From Prorocentrum cordatum (lineage: Eukaryota > Sar > Dinophyceae > Prorocentrales > Prorocentraceae), in assembly GCA_963575745.1 (NCBI GenBank), contig CAUYUJ010020518.1, positions 1 to 64,000 on the forward strand: a stretch of DNA of 64,000 nt, in the 5' to 3' direction. How positions within the stretch are numbered: the first letter of the stretch is position 1; each line of letters opens with the position of its first letter. A program made the position numbers and the translations under genes. Below the pieces are notes generated by a model. That model searched no databases. It saw only the letters and a program-made list of their open reading frames with translations, and had not been told where the DNA came from. Of this stretch, positions 10,170-20,249 are shown piece after piece.

Positions 10170-11710
10170 GTGCCCGGCGGGCGGCGGCCACGGCCCCGCC
10201 CGCCTCGACCGCGGCCCTTGCCGGCCGCATCACCTCCCTCAGCGCCGGCCGCGGCGCCGCCGGCAGCTCCAGCGGCGGGCAGGCCGCCAGAGGCGACGGC
10301 CGCGGCTGCCGCGCCCGCGCCGTCGGCTGGAGCAGCGCCGGGGACACGGGACCGCATCCGCAGCGCCTCCAGCTCCTGCTCCTCCTTGGACAGTCGGCTG
10401 GCATAGCTCCGGAGCGCGTCGGGCACCAAGTCGAGCGGGTTGGTCGTGCCGCCCAGGTGCTTCGCCGCGCCCCAGTTCGCGTTCTCGGCCCCGTGCGCGT
10501 AGGCCTCCACATACTGTTGCAGCCGCCGCGAGACCACCTCCAACGACGCCAGGGCGCCCATGTTGAGCTGGTCATAGGTCCCCGCCAGGTACAGTACTTC
10601 GATCAAGGTCTGCACCTCGTGGTAGGCGCGATCCTTCCTGGTCACGCCCTGCTCCTTGCACCACTCCTGAAACCACATCTTGGGTGCGCCACCATGGCGA
10701 TACATCTTACGACATATCTCGAGGCAGGCGGGAGGACCACGGATGCTCGAGTCCGAGAAGATCTCCTGTGTGCTCTCCTGCACGACCTTCCTCCACTCCT
10801 TGAACCTGGCACCGGTCTCGTCGGTGTCGATCCAGCACGTGCGCAAGTCCTCCCTCTCGTGAGTGGCGACGCACTCGGGGCCGAGCCCCCCGCCCTCTGG
10901 CTCTGGCGGGGGGGTGGCGGTCCCGCCAGCGCCGGCCTCGCGGCCCGGGAAGAGCCTCTCCTCTAAGGCCTCGCGGGCGGGCCGGAGCTTGTCGGCCGCC
11001 ACCAGCTTTTCCTCGCGCCACCGCTCCATCGCGTCGTCCGTCACGAACTCGATCGGAAACCACTCGCCCCGCGGGTCCTGGTCGACGCCATACCTGCCCC
11101 GGACGACGGCGTTCGGCGACAGTCTCACCTCAAGCCCGAAGTCGGCGCCGCCGTCGAGCGAGCTCAGCACCCAGGTGCCGGGCGGCAGCTCCTCGGGCGG
11201 CGGCGGCCGCGGCCCGATGGCGCCAGCGGCCCCGTCGGCGTCGGCGAGCGGCGCAGCCGCCTCGGCCTCGGCGGGGCGGACCTGCTTGCCGCGCAGCCGC
11301 CGCTCGACCCTCGGCGCGTCGACCGCCATCACGTCCGGCACTGCGAGGCGGCGACCGGTCCAGGTCACACCTGTCCCGGCCCATGTGGCGGCCGCGTTGC
11401 CGTGGTCAGCGATCGCCTCACCGCGGCCCCGCTTGACGACGCTGAGGAGCTCCTCGTCAGTCAGGGGCTGACTGAAGGCAACCACATTGGTCGTGCCAGG
11501 CGGGTACACTCGCTTGCCAGTCCACTTCACCACTGAGGTATAGTCGGCCCGCCCTTCAGGATACAGATGGTTGCCGGCAGTATACACCATCCACTCCGAG
11601 AGGTCAGCTGCCGTGGGCCAGCACAACACACGCTCATGCGTCCAGCCTGGATCCGTCGAATACTGCACCAGCACCCGCATGCCGGGCACGGCTCCGTCGA
11701 CGAGCGACAT
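10166..11710 (-). CDS. Gag-like ORF1 of the YR retrotransposon
   Basis: The best start is the ATG at 11710; a GTG lies directly before it. The protein has about 514 residues. The N-terminal part (MSLVDGAVPGMRVLVQYSTD) resembles a small beta-rich reader-type fold, and a Pro/Ala-rich linker follows. A predicted helical region (about 290-450: RTCWIDTDETGARFKEWRKV, then LEICRKMYRHGGAPKMWFQE) could be the capsid-like core. The tail is Gly/Arg-rich (KGRGRGGRGRGRR) and could bind nucleic acid. No CCHC knuckle is seen. Its TGA overlaps the next ATG by ATGA. The assignment rests on position and the basic tail, since gag proteins have little sequence conservation. Confidence 0.65.
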   Translation of the reverse strand: MSLVDGAVPGMRVLVQYSTDPGWTHERVLCWPTAADLSEWMVYTAGNHLYPEGRADYTSVVKWTGKRVYPPGTTNVVAFSQPLTDEELLSVVKRGRGEAIADHGNAAATWAGTGVTWTGRRLAVPDVMAVDAPRVERRLRGKQVRPAEAEAAAPLADADGAAGAIGPRPPPPEELPPGTWVLSSLDGGADFGLEVRLSPNAVVRGRYGVDQDPRGEWFPIEFVTDDAMERWREEKLVAADKLRPAREALEERLFPGREAGAGGTATPPPEPEGGGLGPECVATHEREDLRTCWIDTDETGARFKEWRKVVQESTQEIFSDSSIRGPPACLEICRKMYRHGGAPKMWFQEWCKEQGVTRKDRAYHEVQTLIEVLYLAGTYDQLNMGALASLEVVSRRLQQYVEAYAHGAENANWGAAKHLGGTTNPLDLVPDALRSYASRLSKEEQELEALRMRSRVPGAAPADGAGAAAAAVASGGLPAAGAAGGAAAGAEGGDAAGKGRGRGGRGRGRRPPGT

Positions 11711-12158
11711 CACGCCACGTGGATCCGCGCCTCTCCGACGGGCTCAAGCCCGCGCCGTGCCGAAACCCGGCCCTCGCACCAGCGGCAGCAGCCCCGGCCG
11801 ACGAAGGCCTGCAGCACGATGACGATCGCGCTCGCCGGCACCACCGGGACCTCGACGGTCGCGGTCACGCCCTCGCCCACCACGCGCAGCGCCTCCGGGG
11901 ACGCGGGGGTGGGCGCTGGTGGCGCCGGCGGCGCCGGGCAATGGATCTGCGGGTCGAAGGCGGGGCACGGCTCCCGCGTCACGCTGGTGATGGACGAGCT
12001 GGCGGAGGCGTCCTCTAGCTCGTGTCCTGGCCCGTCACGAGGCCAGTCAGGCTCGGGAACCACCGCAGGCCCGAGAAGCCCGTGGGCCGCGAAGCCGACC
12101 CAGAAGGCAACTATCGCTCCTGCCGCGGTGGTCGGAGGATGCGCAAGCATACCCGCTT

Positions 12159-12252
12159 CAAGCTTGAGCCCAGGCAGTTATGGAAACGGGTGATAACTGC
12201 AGGGGTGCAACAGACTAAACACTCATAGCAAGACCGTGCATCGCACAAACAT
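12159..12252 (-). repeat. Split direct repeat A, outer copy (A1)
   Basis: This is the 94-bp partner of 5287-5380. It marks the 5' end of the element in minus sense, upstream of the gag-like ORF, and ends in CAT at 12250-12252. Confidence 0.9.
12174..12200. repeat. 8-bp inverted repeat inside repeat A
   Basis: GCAGTTAT and ATAACTGC form perfect inverted arms around an 11-nt spacer. The same structure is present in A2 at 5302-5328. It could be a recombinase binding site or an RNA hairpin. Confidence 0.5.
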
Positions 12253-12960
12253 CATAACCACTGCCATCATCTCATCATCCTTGACCTCCTCATCGTCTGA
12301 ATTCCCTCGTCCTTTCCCTCTCGTGCTTCGCTCCACCGTCTTCCGTGTTCTCCCTCCTCCTCTGACTACTCGTGCCTTCGCCTTCCCTCGCCCACCCCTT
12401 CAGCTAGAATGTCTCATCGCCTCTGCGGCGAGGACTGCGACTGAAGCCCTTCCACGCCTCAAGTGAAATAAGGGGGCTTAGACAAGAGGGAGACGGACGG
12501 GGGGATGACGGGAGGATGGGAAAGGCAGGTAGGGAGGAGAGGATGAAGGGGGCGGAGGAGACAGGGGGAGGAGGAGGGGAAGTGGACGGAGTGAGAGGAC
12601 GAGAAGGAGGAGAAGGGGGAACGGGGCAGAAGGAATGACCAGGAGGGAGGGAAGAAAGGAGGTAGTCTGGAGAAGGGCAGGGGCGTTACGGAAGAGGGGG
12701 AGGGAAGGCGGGAGGAGGAGGGCCCACCGTCCGGCCGCGTGGCTGGGCGCACGACGGCGACCAGGAGGCAGCCCGACACTGCCCCTTTTCCCGCCGTTGC
12801 GATGCGCCCTGCTCGCCTTGCCTCCTCCTGTTCCTGCCTGGCCTCCTCCTCCTCCTCGCCCGTCCTCGCCTCCGACCCTTGTGGGCTCGATGTTCGGAGA
12901 CGTCCGCCATGGCACAACGGTGTAACACTGCTTTGGTAGCGGATCGATTTGAAACTTAAT
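12253..12960. other. Non-coding flank of the YR element
   Basis: The first 200 bp are pyrimidine-rich and 12470-12720 is strongly G/A-rich. Open frames here are low-complexity (Ser/Pro/Leu or Arg/Gly) and I do not support any gene. Confidence 0.5.
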
Positions 12961-12964
12961 CGAA

Positions 12965-13115
12965 AATACCATTTTGGCAACCATTTGGGTTACTATCTTA
13001 TTTCGCTCAATTTTTGGGCGACCATTTTGGCGACCATCTGGGCGACCATTTTTTTTTGGGCGACCATTCTGGCAACCATTCGGGCGACCATTCTGGAACC
13101 ATTTTCGGACATCCA
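12965..13115. repeat. Degenerate ~12-bp tandem repeat
   Basis: Units approximate GGCGACCATTTT with variants (CAACCATTTGGG, CGACCATCTGGG). An insertion of T-rich sequence lies near 13055. The repeat translates on the minus strand as NGRP-like units but is not taken as coding. Confidence 0.7.
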
Positions 13116-13389
13116 GCCCTGTGCGCAACGTCGCCTTCACAATGCTAGCCACAACGCCGGCGCGGACGATAAGTGTGAATTCTCCCAGGCACACAGGCAC
13201 TGGGTGCTCACAACCACCGTGGTTCACGCACGCGCTGCAGTAAACAACGAGCTGTTATCTACACAAGCGTCGTCGTGCACGCGGGAGCTGTGGTGCGCGT
13301 AAACACGGCGGTGTACACAGGCGCTGTGGTGCGCGCGGCTGCTGTGGCGTGCACGCGCCGTGGTATGCACAGGAAGTGCTAGCATGTAG

Positions 13390-13560
13390 TTGGGGCGAGA
13401 ACAGATCGCCAGCCTCGTTCTGGTAGTTGGCCGCCGTGAAGGTCCAGCCCAGCGCGGCCTTGATCGCGGCGAGGAGGTCCGCCCCGCTGGCCGCCGAGTC
13501 AACCTCGATCACGTCGGACTTCGAGTGACCGCTCACGGCCAACAACTTCAGCATCACCAT
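13390..13560 (-). CDS. Possible 5' exon of an unknown gene
   Basis: From the ATG at 13560 the frame reads MVMLKLLAVSGHSKSDVIEV and continues through DLLAAIKAALGWTFTAANYQ, which has good protein composition. Sequence below about 13390 becomes a low-complexity repeat of GCACGC-type motifs, so the exon should end before it, perhaps at a GC-type donor inside the GAGGCTGG region near 13420. No other exon could be identified. The N-terminus faintly resembles a beta-grasp start, but I make no assignment. Confidence 0.35.
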
Positions 13561-13708
13561 GGCGACGGCCGCGCAAAGCTGAAAGCCCCCAGCGCTTGAA
13601 GCCGAGAATCTTGACCATTACCTTCCACCTACAATACCCCTCTGCCCTCTCTTCCTTCCCTCTCTTCCTCCTCTGACTCCTACCGCATTCGCGCGCATGT
13701 CGTCATCC

Positions 13709-13761
13709 CCTCCTCCTCCTCTTCCTCCTCCTCCTCCTCCTCCACCTCCTCCTCCTCCTCC
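13709..13761. repeat. (TCC)n microsatellite
   Basis: A nearly pure TCC/CCT tract. Confidence 0.9.
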
Positions 13762-13929
13762 GCTGCCGTGGCGTCCTGCCACTGCTCATCGACCTCCTCA
13801 TCCACCTCCTCGTGATCATCCTGATTCCCTCCTCGCCCTTGCATTCCTGATCCTCCTCCGCGTCATCGTTCCTCTCACGATGGGATTCCAACCCCAAGGA
13901 TCGAGTTTCGAGGTTACCGATCCTGCGGG

Positions 13930-14440
13930 AATATCCGCGCCACGATGGGAGCCTCTTGGGGACTCTTTGATGGCCTGTTGGGAGCGTCTCTGGCTGTCTT
14001 GGGGCGCTTTGGGAGTCCCTGGGGGGGCGCCTCCGGGGCTTCTCGAAGGCTCTTGAGGTTGCAAGGTGCCGCCTCGGGAGCCACTTGTGCCGTCGTGGAA
14101 CGATCGTGGAGGCTTCTTCGGAACCCCTGGACGTTTTCTGGGCTCGTGTTTGTGTCTTCGGGTCGAACTTGAACCCCTTCCAGGGTGTATTCGGAGCCTT
14201 TCTGGAGGCTGTCATGGCGTCTCGAGGCGGTTCTTGAGGCAGTTTCGGCCGACGTTGACGTGTCCACAACGAGAAATGTGGAAACGCTAAAATTTCAAGA
14301 GAACTTCACGAGCGTTGGAGATTTTCGCTTCGTCGGGCCCTTCAGGGGTGTCTCTGGAGGCCCTCCTGAGCTTCTTTGAGGGCTTCCAAGGCCGTCCCGA
14401 AATCGTATTGAGCCATCTTGGGGGCATCTTGGACCGTTCT
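13930..14440 (-). repeat. Degenerate CCAAGA-family array, inverted copy
   Basis: On the plus strand it reads as repeated CTTGGGGCG and TCTTGGGC-like units, the complement of the CCCAAGA motif at 15.0-15.6 kb. Spacing is irregular at about 10-12 nt or multiples. No gene is supported. Confidence 0.55.
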
Positions 14441-14706
14441 CTGATTTGTACTTTTTGGGCCGCGCTCCATTTCAACCCCTGAACCACTCCTGCGGCCCAA
14501 ATGCACCAGCCAAGTGCGGAACATCGATAAAATCATTCAACACATATCCCCGCCGTTTCAGCGCCCCCGAAACACTTCCAAGGCGGTTGTTCCACTGCAT
14601 GCTTCTACACTTCCCTGATCAAGGCAACTCGCCTGGCGATGGTTACTGGATGGGCTGGTGGGGGCACGCGAAGCGTCAAGAATTGCATCTCTCCCTCTCT
14701 CTCTCT

Positions 14707-14870
14707 GCGTGTATATATATATATATCTATATATATATATATGTATGTATACATATGTACATATATATATATATATATGTGCATGCATACAAATCTATAC
14801 ATATAGTTGTGTGTATGTGTATATGTAGGCATATATGTATACATAAGTATATGTTCATCCGCCACCGTGC
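14707..14870. repeat. (TA)n and TATG-type microsatellite
   Basis: TA runs at about 14707-14785 are followed by degenerate TATGTA and GTGTAT repeats. Confidence 0.85.
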
Positions 14871-14875
14871 CTCTG

Positions 14876-14960
14876 GGCACGCAGTGGGCGTGTCCTCAGG
14901 TCCTCTGCCTCATCCCCTGGGCCTCAGTCCTCAGTCCTGAGGAGTCTTTTAGGGGACCAT
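14876..14960 (+). repeat. Head module of a dispersed CCAAGA element, copy 1
   Basis: About 75 bp here (GTCCTCAGGTCCTCTGCCTC, then CCTCAGTCCTGAGGAGTCTT) recurs at 40912-40990. At both places it stands directly upstream of a CCAAGA array. It contains the short palindrome CTCAGTCCTGAG. Confidence 0.65.
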
Positions 14961-15029
14961 ACCCCAAATTGCCAAATCTCCTGGGGCTCCTGGCCGTTCC
15001 CCTGGGGTCCCCGGCAACTTGTCGCGTGA

Positions 15030-15738
15030 CTGGCTCGGGCACAAGAGGGCCCCAAGACGGGCCAAGATAACCCCAAGAGGCATCCAAGACGGCCCAAGAG
15101 GCCCCCGAGACGCCCAAAGATCGCTCCAAGACTCTCAAGATGGGCCTAAGACGGCCCAAGAGGCCGCCCAGACGCCCCAAGACGGCCCAAGAGGCGTCCA
15201 AGAGGGCCCCAAGACGTTCCAACAGGCCTCAGAAGAGCGGCCCAAGAGGTCCAAATCGACAATTTCCATTTGTTTTTGAAGGATGTTGGCCCTCCCGCCT
15301 TTTCGGCTCTCCGACGCTCCAAGACGGCCTAAGAGGCCCCCAAGACCGCCCCAAGACCCCCAAGACGGCCCAAGAGGGCCCCAAGACGGCCCAGGAGGCG
15401 CCCAAGACGGCCCAAGAGGCCCCCAAGACGGCCCCAGGAGAGGGCCCAGAGGGGGACCACAGACCGAAAGCTCGAGCCTTCCGCCCCAAGAGGCCGCCAG
15501 GAGACCCCAAGAGGCCCCGAAGAGGCCCCAAGGGGCCGCCAAGACGCCCCCAAAGAGGCTCCCAAGAGGCCCAAAAGAGGCCCCAAGAAGCTCCAAAACA
15601 GCCCCCAAGATGCCTCAAAACTGCCTCCAAGAGGCCCCCGAGAGGCCAACCACGAGATCCCAACCAACATCCATGAGGCCTCTGACCCACCACCCAGGCA
15701 CGATGGCGGGAAGGGCCGAAGGCCAGTAGGATACGAAG
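15030..15738 (+). repeat. CCAAGA-family array with conserved tail
   Basis: The array consists of CCCAAGACGG and CCCAAGAGGC units. Two alternate units make 21 bp, so frames read the heptapeptide PKTAQEA over and over and stay open on both strands. The tail (about 15640-15715: ACCACGAGATCCCAACCAAC, then ATCCATGAGGCC) recurs at 17098, 18441 and, diverged, at 41500. The 3' part from about 15221 is also the first spacer of the satellite that follows. I do not take it as coding. Confidence 0.75.
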
Positions 15739-16639
15739 CCGGGGGGGTACCAAGCCGGCGGCCGCTGGCTTGGTAGGGGGGAGCCCCCGGGGGGGTACCA
15801 AGCCGGCGGGGTACCAAGCCGGCGGCCGCTGGCTTGGTAGGGAGGAGCCCTCGGGGTGTACCAAGCCGGCGGGGTACCAAGCCGGCGGCCGCTGGCTTGG
15901 TAGGGAGGAGGCCCTGGAGGGGTACCAAGCCGGCGGGGTACCAAGCCGGCGGCCGCTGGCTTGGTAGGGGGAGCCCCCGGGGGGGTACCAAGCCGGCGGG
16001 GGCAGGCAGGCGCCCCGGGGGGGTACCAAGCTGGCGGGGGGTACCAATCCGGCGGCCGCTGGCTTGGTAGGGAGGAGCCCCTGGAGGGGTACCAAGCCGG
16101 CGGGGTACCAAGCCGGCGGCCGCTGGCTTGGTAGGGAGGAGCCCCCGGGGGGGTACCAAGCCGGCGGGGTACCAAGCCGGCGGCCGCTGGCTTGGTAGGG
16201 AGGAGGCCCTGGAGGGGTACCAAGCCGGCGGGGTACCAAGCCGGCGGCCGCTGGCTTGGTAGGGAGGAGCCCTGGGGGGGTACCAAGCCGGCGGGGTACC
16301 AAGCCGGCGGCCGCTGGCTTGGTAGGGAGGTGGGGGGGTACCAAGCCGGCGGGGTACCAAGCCGGCGGCCGCTGGCTTGGTAGGGAGGAGCCCCCAGGGG
16401 GGGTACCAAGCCGGCGGGGTACCAAGCCGGCGGCCGCTGGCTTGGTAGGGAGGAGGCCCTGGAGGGGTACCAAGCCGGCGGGGTACCAAGCCGGCGGCCG
16501 CTGGCTTGGTAGGGAGGAGGCCCTGGAGGGGTACCAAGCCGGCGGGGTACCAAGCCGGCGGCCGCTGGCTTGGTAGGGAGGAGCCCCCGGGGGGTACCAA
16601 GCCGGCGGGGTACCAAGCCGGCGGCCGCTGGCTTGGTAT
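15739..16639 (+). repeat. 64-bp palindromic satellite, array 1
   Basis: About 14 units. Each consists of GGTACCAAGCCGGCGG, then a 28-bp near-palindrome (TACCAAGCC, a central GCGGCCGC, GGCTTGGTA), then a variable GGGAGGAGG(C)CC linker. The period is 64 bp where measured (16467 to 16531). Because 64 is not a multiple of 3, frames rotate through the units and long Pro-rich ORFs arise on the minus strand; I treat these as non-coding. Confidence 0.92.
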
Positions 16640-17183
16640 CTGGATGGGTTGGTTCGGCGCCAACAGGCCTCAGAAGAGCGGTCCAAGAGGTCCAAATCGA
16701 CAATTTCCAATTGTTTTTGAAGGATGTTGGCCCTCCTGCCTTTTCGGCTCTCCGACGCTCCAAGACGGCCTAAGAGGCCCCCAAGACCGCCCCAAAACGG
16801 CCTCCAAGAGGGCCCCAAGACGGCCCAAGAGGGCCCCAAGACGGCCCAGGAGGCGCCCAAGACGGCCCAGGAGGCCCCCAAGACGGCCCCAGGAGAGGGC
16901 CCAGAGGGGACCACAGACCGAAAGCTCGAGCCTTCCGCCCCAAGGCCGCCAGGAGACCCCAAGAGGCCCCGAAGAGGCCCCAAGGGGCCGCCAAGACGCC
17001 CCCAAAGAGGCTCCCAAGAGACCCAAAAGAGGCCCCAAGAAGCTCCAAAACAGCCCCCAAGATGCCTCAAAACTGCCTCGAAGAGGCCCCCGAGAGGCCA
17101 GCCACGAGATCCCAACCAACATCCATGAGGCCTCTGACCCACCACCCAGGCACGATGGCGGGAAGGGCCGAAGGCCAGTAGGA
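16640..17183 (+). repeat. Satellite spacer, copy 2 (CCAAGA element)
   Basis: It starts with TCTGGATGGGTTGGTTCGGC, continues with a unique AT-richer segment (TCGACAATTTCCAATTGTTT), then the CCAAGA array and the conserved tail. It closely matches 17983-18537, and 15221-15738 without the first ~25 bp. Confidence 0.88.
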
Positions 17184-17982
17184 TACGAAGCCGGCGGGGT
17201 ACCAAGCCGGCGGCCGCTGGCTTGGTAGAGAAGAGGCCCTGGAGGGGTACCAAGCCGGCGGGGTACCAAGCCGGCGGCCGCTGGCTCCATGGTAGGGGGG
17301 GCCCCCGGGGGGGTACCAAGCCGGCGGGGTACCAAGCCGGCGGCCGTTGGCTTGGTAGGCCAGCGCCCCCGGGGGGGTACCGAGCTGGCGGGGTACCAAT
17401 CCGGCGGCCGCTGGCTTGGTAGGGAGGAGGCCCTGGAGAGGTACCAAGCCGGCGGGGTACCAAGCAGGCGGCCGCTGGCTTGCGCCCCCGGGGGGGTGCC
17501 AAGCCGGCGGGGTACCAAGCCGGCGGCGCTGGGAGCTTGGTAGGGAGGAGGCCCTGAGAGGGTACCAAGCGGCGGGGTACCAAGCCGGCGGCCGATGGCT
17601 TGGTAGGGGGGGCCCCCGGCGGGGGTACCAAGCTGGGCGGGGGGGGTACCAAGCCGGCTGCCGCTGCTTGGCAGGGAGGAGCCCTGGAGGGGTACCGGCG
17701 GGGGGTACCAAGCCGGCGGTGCTTGGGGAGGAGGCCCTGGAGGGGTACCAAGCCGGCGGGGTACCAAGCCGGCGGCCGCTGGCTTGGTAGGGAGGAGCCC
17801 CCAGGGGTGTACCAAGCCGGCGGGGTACCAAGCCGGCGGCCGCTGGCTTGGTAGGGAGGAGGCCCTGGAGGGGTACCAAGCCGGCGGGGTACCAAGCCGG
17901 CGGCCGCTGGCTTGGTAGGGAGGAGCCCCCGGGGGGGTACCAAGCCGGCGGGGTACCAAGCCGGCGGCCGCTGGCTTGGTAT
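17184..17982 (+). repeat. 64-bp palindromic satellite, array 2
   Basis: About 12 units, more diverged than the other arrays. Several have a damaged palindrome, for example near 17275, 17525, 17590 and 17655. Confidence 0.9.
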
Positions 17983-18537
17983 CTGGATGGGTTGGTTCGG
18001 CGCCAACAGGCCTCAGAAGAGCGGCCCAAGAGGTCCAAATCGACAATTTCCATTTGTTTTTGAAGGATGTTGGCCCTCCCGCCTTTTCGGCTCTCCGACG
18101 CTCCAAGACGGCCTAAGAGGCCCCCAAGACCGCCCCAAGACGGCCTCCAAGAGGGCCCCAAGACGGCCCAAGAGGGCCCCAAGACGGCCCAGGAGGCGCC
18201 CAAGACGGCCCAAGAGGCCCCCAAGACGGCCCCAGGAGAGGGCCCAGAGGGGGACCACAGACCGAAAGCTCGAGCCTTCCGCCCCAAGAGGCCGCCAGGA
18301 GACCCCAAGAGGCCCCGAAGAGGCCCCAAGGGGCCGCCAAGACGCCCCCAAAGAGGCTCCCAAGAGACCCAAAAGAGGCCCCAAGAAGCTCCAAAACAGC
18401 CCCCAAGATGCCTCAAAACTGCCTCCAAGAGGCCCCCGAGAGGCCAACCACGAGATCCCAACCAACATCCATGAGGCCTCTGACCCACCACCCAGGCACG
18501 ATGGCGGGAAGGGCCGAAGGCCAGTAGGATACGAAGC
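17983..18537 (+). repeat. Satellite spacer, copy 3
   Basis: It matches 16640-17183 at an offset of 1343 bp, with small indels in the CCAAGA part. Confidence 0.88.
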
Positions 18538-19606
18538 CGGGGGGGTACCAAGCCGGCGGCCGCTGGCTTGGTAGGGAGGAGGCCCTGGAGGGGTACCAAG
18601 CCAGCGGGGTACCAAGCCGGCGGCCGCTGGCTTGGTAGGGAGGAGGCCCTCGGGGTGTACCAAGCGGCGGGGTACCAAGCCGGCGGCCGCTGGCTTGGTA
18701 GGGAGGAGGCCCTGGAGGGGTACCAAGCCGGCGGGGTACCAAGCCGGCGGCCGCTGGCTTGGTAGGGAGGAGCCCTTGGGGGGGTACCAAGCCGGCGGGG
18801 TACCAAGCTGGCGGCCGCTGGCTTGGTAGGGAGGAGGCCCTGGGCGGCCGCTGGCTTGGTAGGGGGAACCCCCGGGGGGTACCAGCCGGCGGTGCCAAGC
18901 CGGCGGGGTACCAAGCCGGCGGCTGGCTTGGTAGGGAGGAGCTACCAAGCCGGCGGGTACCAAGCCGGCGGCCGCTGGCTTGGTAGGGAGGAGGCCCTGG
19001 AGGGGTACCAAGCCGGGGTACCAAGCCGGCGGCCGCTGGCTTGGTAGGGAGGAGGCCCTGGAGGGGTACCAAGCCGGCGGGGTACCAAGCCGGCGGCCGC
19101 TGGCTTGGTAGGGAGGAGCCCCCGGGGGGGTACCAAGCCGGCGGGGTACCAAGCCGGCGGCCGCTGGCTTGGCAGGGAGGAGGCCCTGGAGGGGTACCAA
19201 GCCGGCGGGGTACCAAGCCGGCGGCCGCTGGCTTGGTAGGGAGGAGGCCCTGGAGGGGTACCAAGCCGGCGGGGTACCAAGCCGGCGGCCGCTGGCTTGG
19301 TAGGGGGAGCCCCCGGGGGGGTACCAAGCCGGTGGGGTAACAAGCCAGCGGCCGTTGGCTTGGTAGGCAGGCGCCCCCCGGGGGGTACCAAGCCGGCGGG
19401 GTACCAAGCCGGCGGCCGCTGGCTTGGTAGGGAGGAGGCCCTGGAGGGGGTACCAAGCCGGCGGGGTACCAAGCCGGCGGCCGCTGGCTTGGTAGGGAGG
19501 AGCCCCCGGGGGGGTACCAAGCCGGCGGGGTGCCAAGCCGGCGGCCGCTGGCTTGGTATCTGGATGGGTTGGTTCGGCGCCAGAAAGGGTACCAAGCCGG
19601 CGGCGG
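18538..19606 (+). repeat. 64-bp palindromic satellite, array 3
   Basis: About 17 units, including some truncated ones near 18845-18950. At 19559 the spacer start (TCTGGATGGGTTGGTTCGGC) begins a fourth time but breaks off after about 25 bp. A stray half-unit lies at 19587-19606. Confidence 0.9.
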
Positions 19607-19802
19607 GCGTACAGAATGCAAACTGGTATATGTGTTATCCAAGCACTTCATGTCACAACGCAAACAGCGGTGTACTAGTTTAGCGTTCGGAGCGAGTGGA
19701 GCTATCTGATCATGGCGGCCAGACCCTGGATCTCCCACCACAGACGCCTCGAGTAGAGGCCTCCTAGATGGGGTCGGAGTGGATGGGGTCGGTGGGTCGG
19801 GC

Positions 19803-19925
19803 GGCATCGCCGATACATCGGCGATGCATCGGCGATGCATCGCCGATGCATCAGTGATGCACCGGCGATGCATCGTCGACGTCGGCGATGCGTCGGCGAC
19901 GTCGACGCGAGGCACATCGGGCCCC
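19803..19925. repeat. GATGCATCGGCGA palindromic repeat cluster
   Basis: Overlapping copies of GCATCGGCGATGCATCGGCG-type sequence contain the palindromes GATGCATC and ATCGCCGAT or GTCGAC. Related clusters lie at 51950-52065, 53300-53335 and 56330-56395, with a diverged remnant at about 59390-59425. Confidence 0.7.
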
Positions 19926-20004
19926 ACATCGAGCCGCGTCGAATGTTCAAATTCTAATAATCATGTTCATGTTCGCGCTGACATGGGGTTGCTTGTTGTA
20001 CCCT

Positions 20005-20245
20005 TGAGATCATATGGAAAATAATATCCAAGATTCGCCCGCGCGCACTGCATCATCACCCGATCAATGAGATCCAATCTACGTGTGAACGCAATGCTGG
20101 ACTCAATGTTTCCCACAACCCAAAGAGCGATTGATATGTTGCTCTGCAATTGGAAATCCTGATTTCTGCGTTTGAACGTCCAATCGACCCCCAGCTCTGC
20201 CTCCGCGTGAACCAATCTATCTAACAACGCCGTTTGCAAAGCCGC
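20005..20245 (-). CDS. Possible internal exon of an unknown gene
   Basis: One minus frame reads LLDRLVHAEAELGVDWTF, then ISIALWVVGNIESSIAFTRR and VMMQCARANLGYYFP. This is balanced protein composition in an otherwise non-coding, less GC-rich stretch. A candidate GT donor lies near 20003 (minus CAAGG before GTACAA). No homologue or companion exon is recognised. Confidence 0.35.
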
Positions 20246-20249
20246 AAAA

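Larger units (their letters stand above)
5105..12252 (-). mobile_element. Tyrosine-recombinase retrotransposon (DIRS/PAT/Ngaro type) with split direct repeats
   Basis: A 7.1-kb element read on the minus strand. Its ends carry split direct repeats in the order A1 (12252-12159), ORFs, B1 (5484-5378), A2 (5380-5287), B2 (5211-5105), the arrangement known from PAT and Ngaro elements. The ORFs are gag-like, RT plus DIRS-type RNase H, tyrosine recombinase, and a methyltransferase-like domain. There is no integrase, aspartic protease or LTR. The A and B copies I compared look identical, so insertion is probably recent. A CAT trinucleotide sits at both outer ends and at the B1/A2 junction, as expected if the recombinase joins and inserts a circle at a 3-bp site. 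Confidence 0.88.

Noticed and set aside
15229-18914. Very long Pro/Leu-rich minus-strand ORFs (up to 925 codons) with a PPAWYPAGLVPP-like repeat
   Set aside because: They arise from the 64-bp satellite and the 21-bp CCAAGA arrays, which are stop-free in several frames on both strands. No start context, domain or splice signal supports translation.
15739-19606. CRISPR array
   Set aside because: The repeats are contiguous with short variable linkers, not regular repeats with unique spacers, and the organism is eukaryotic.
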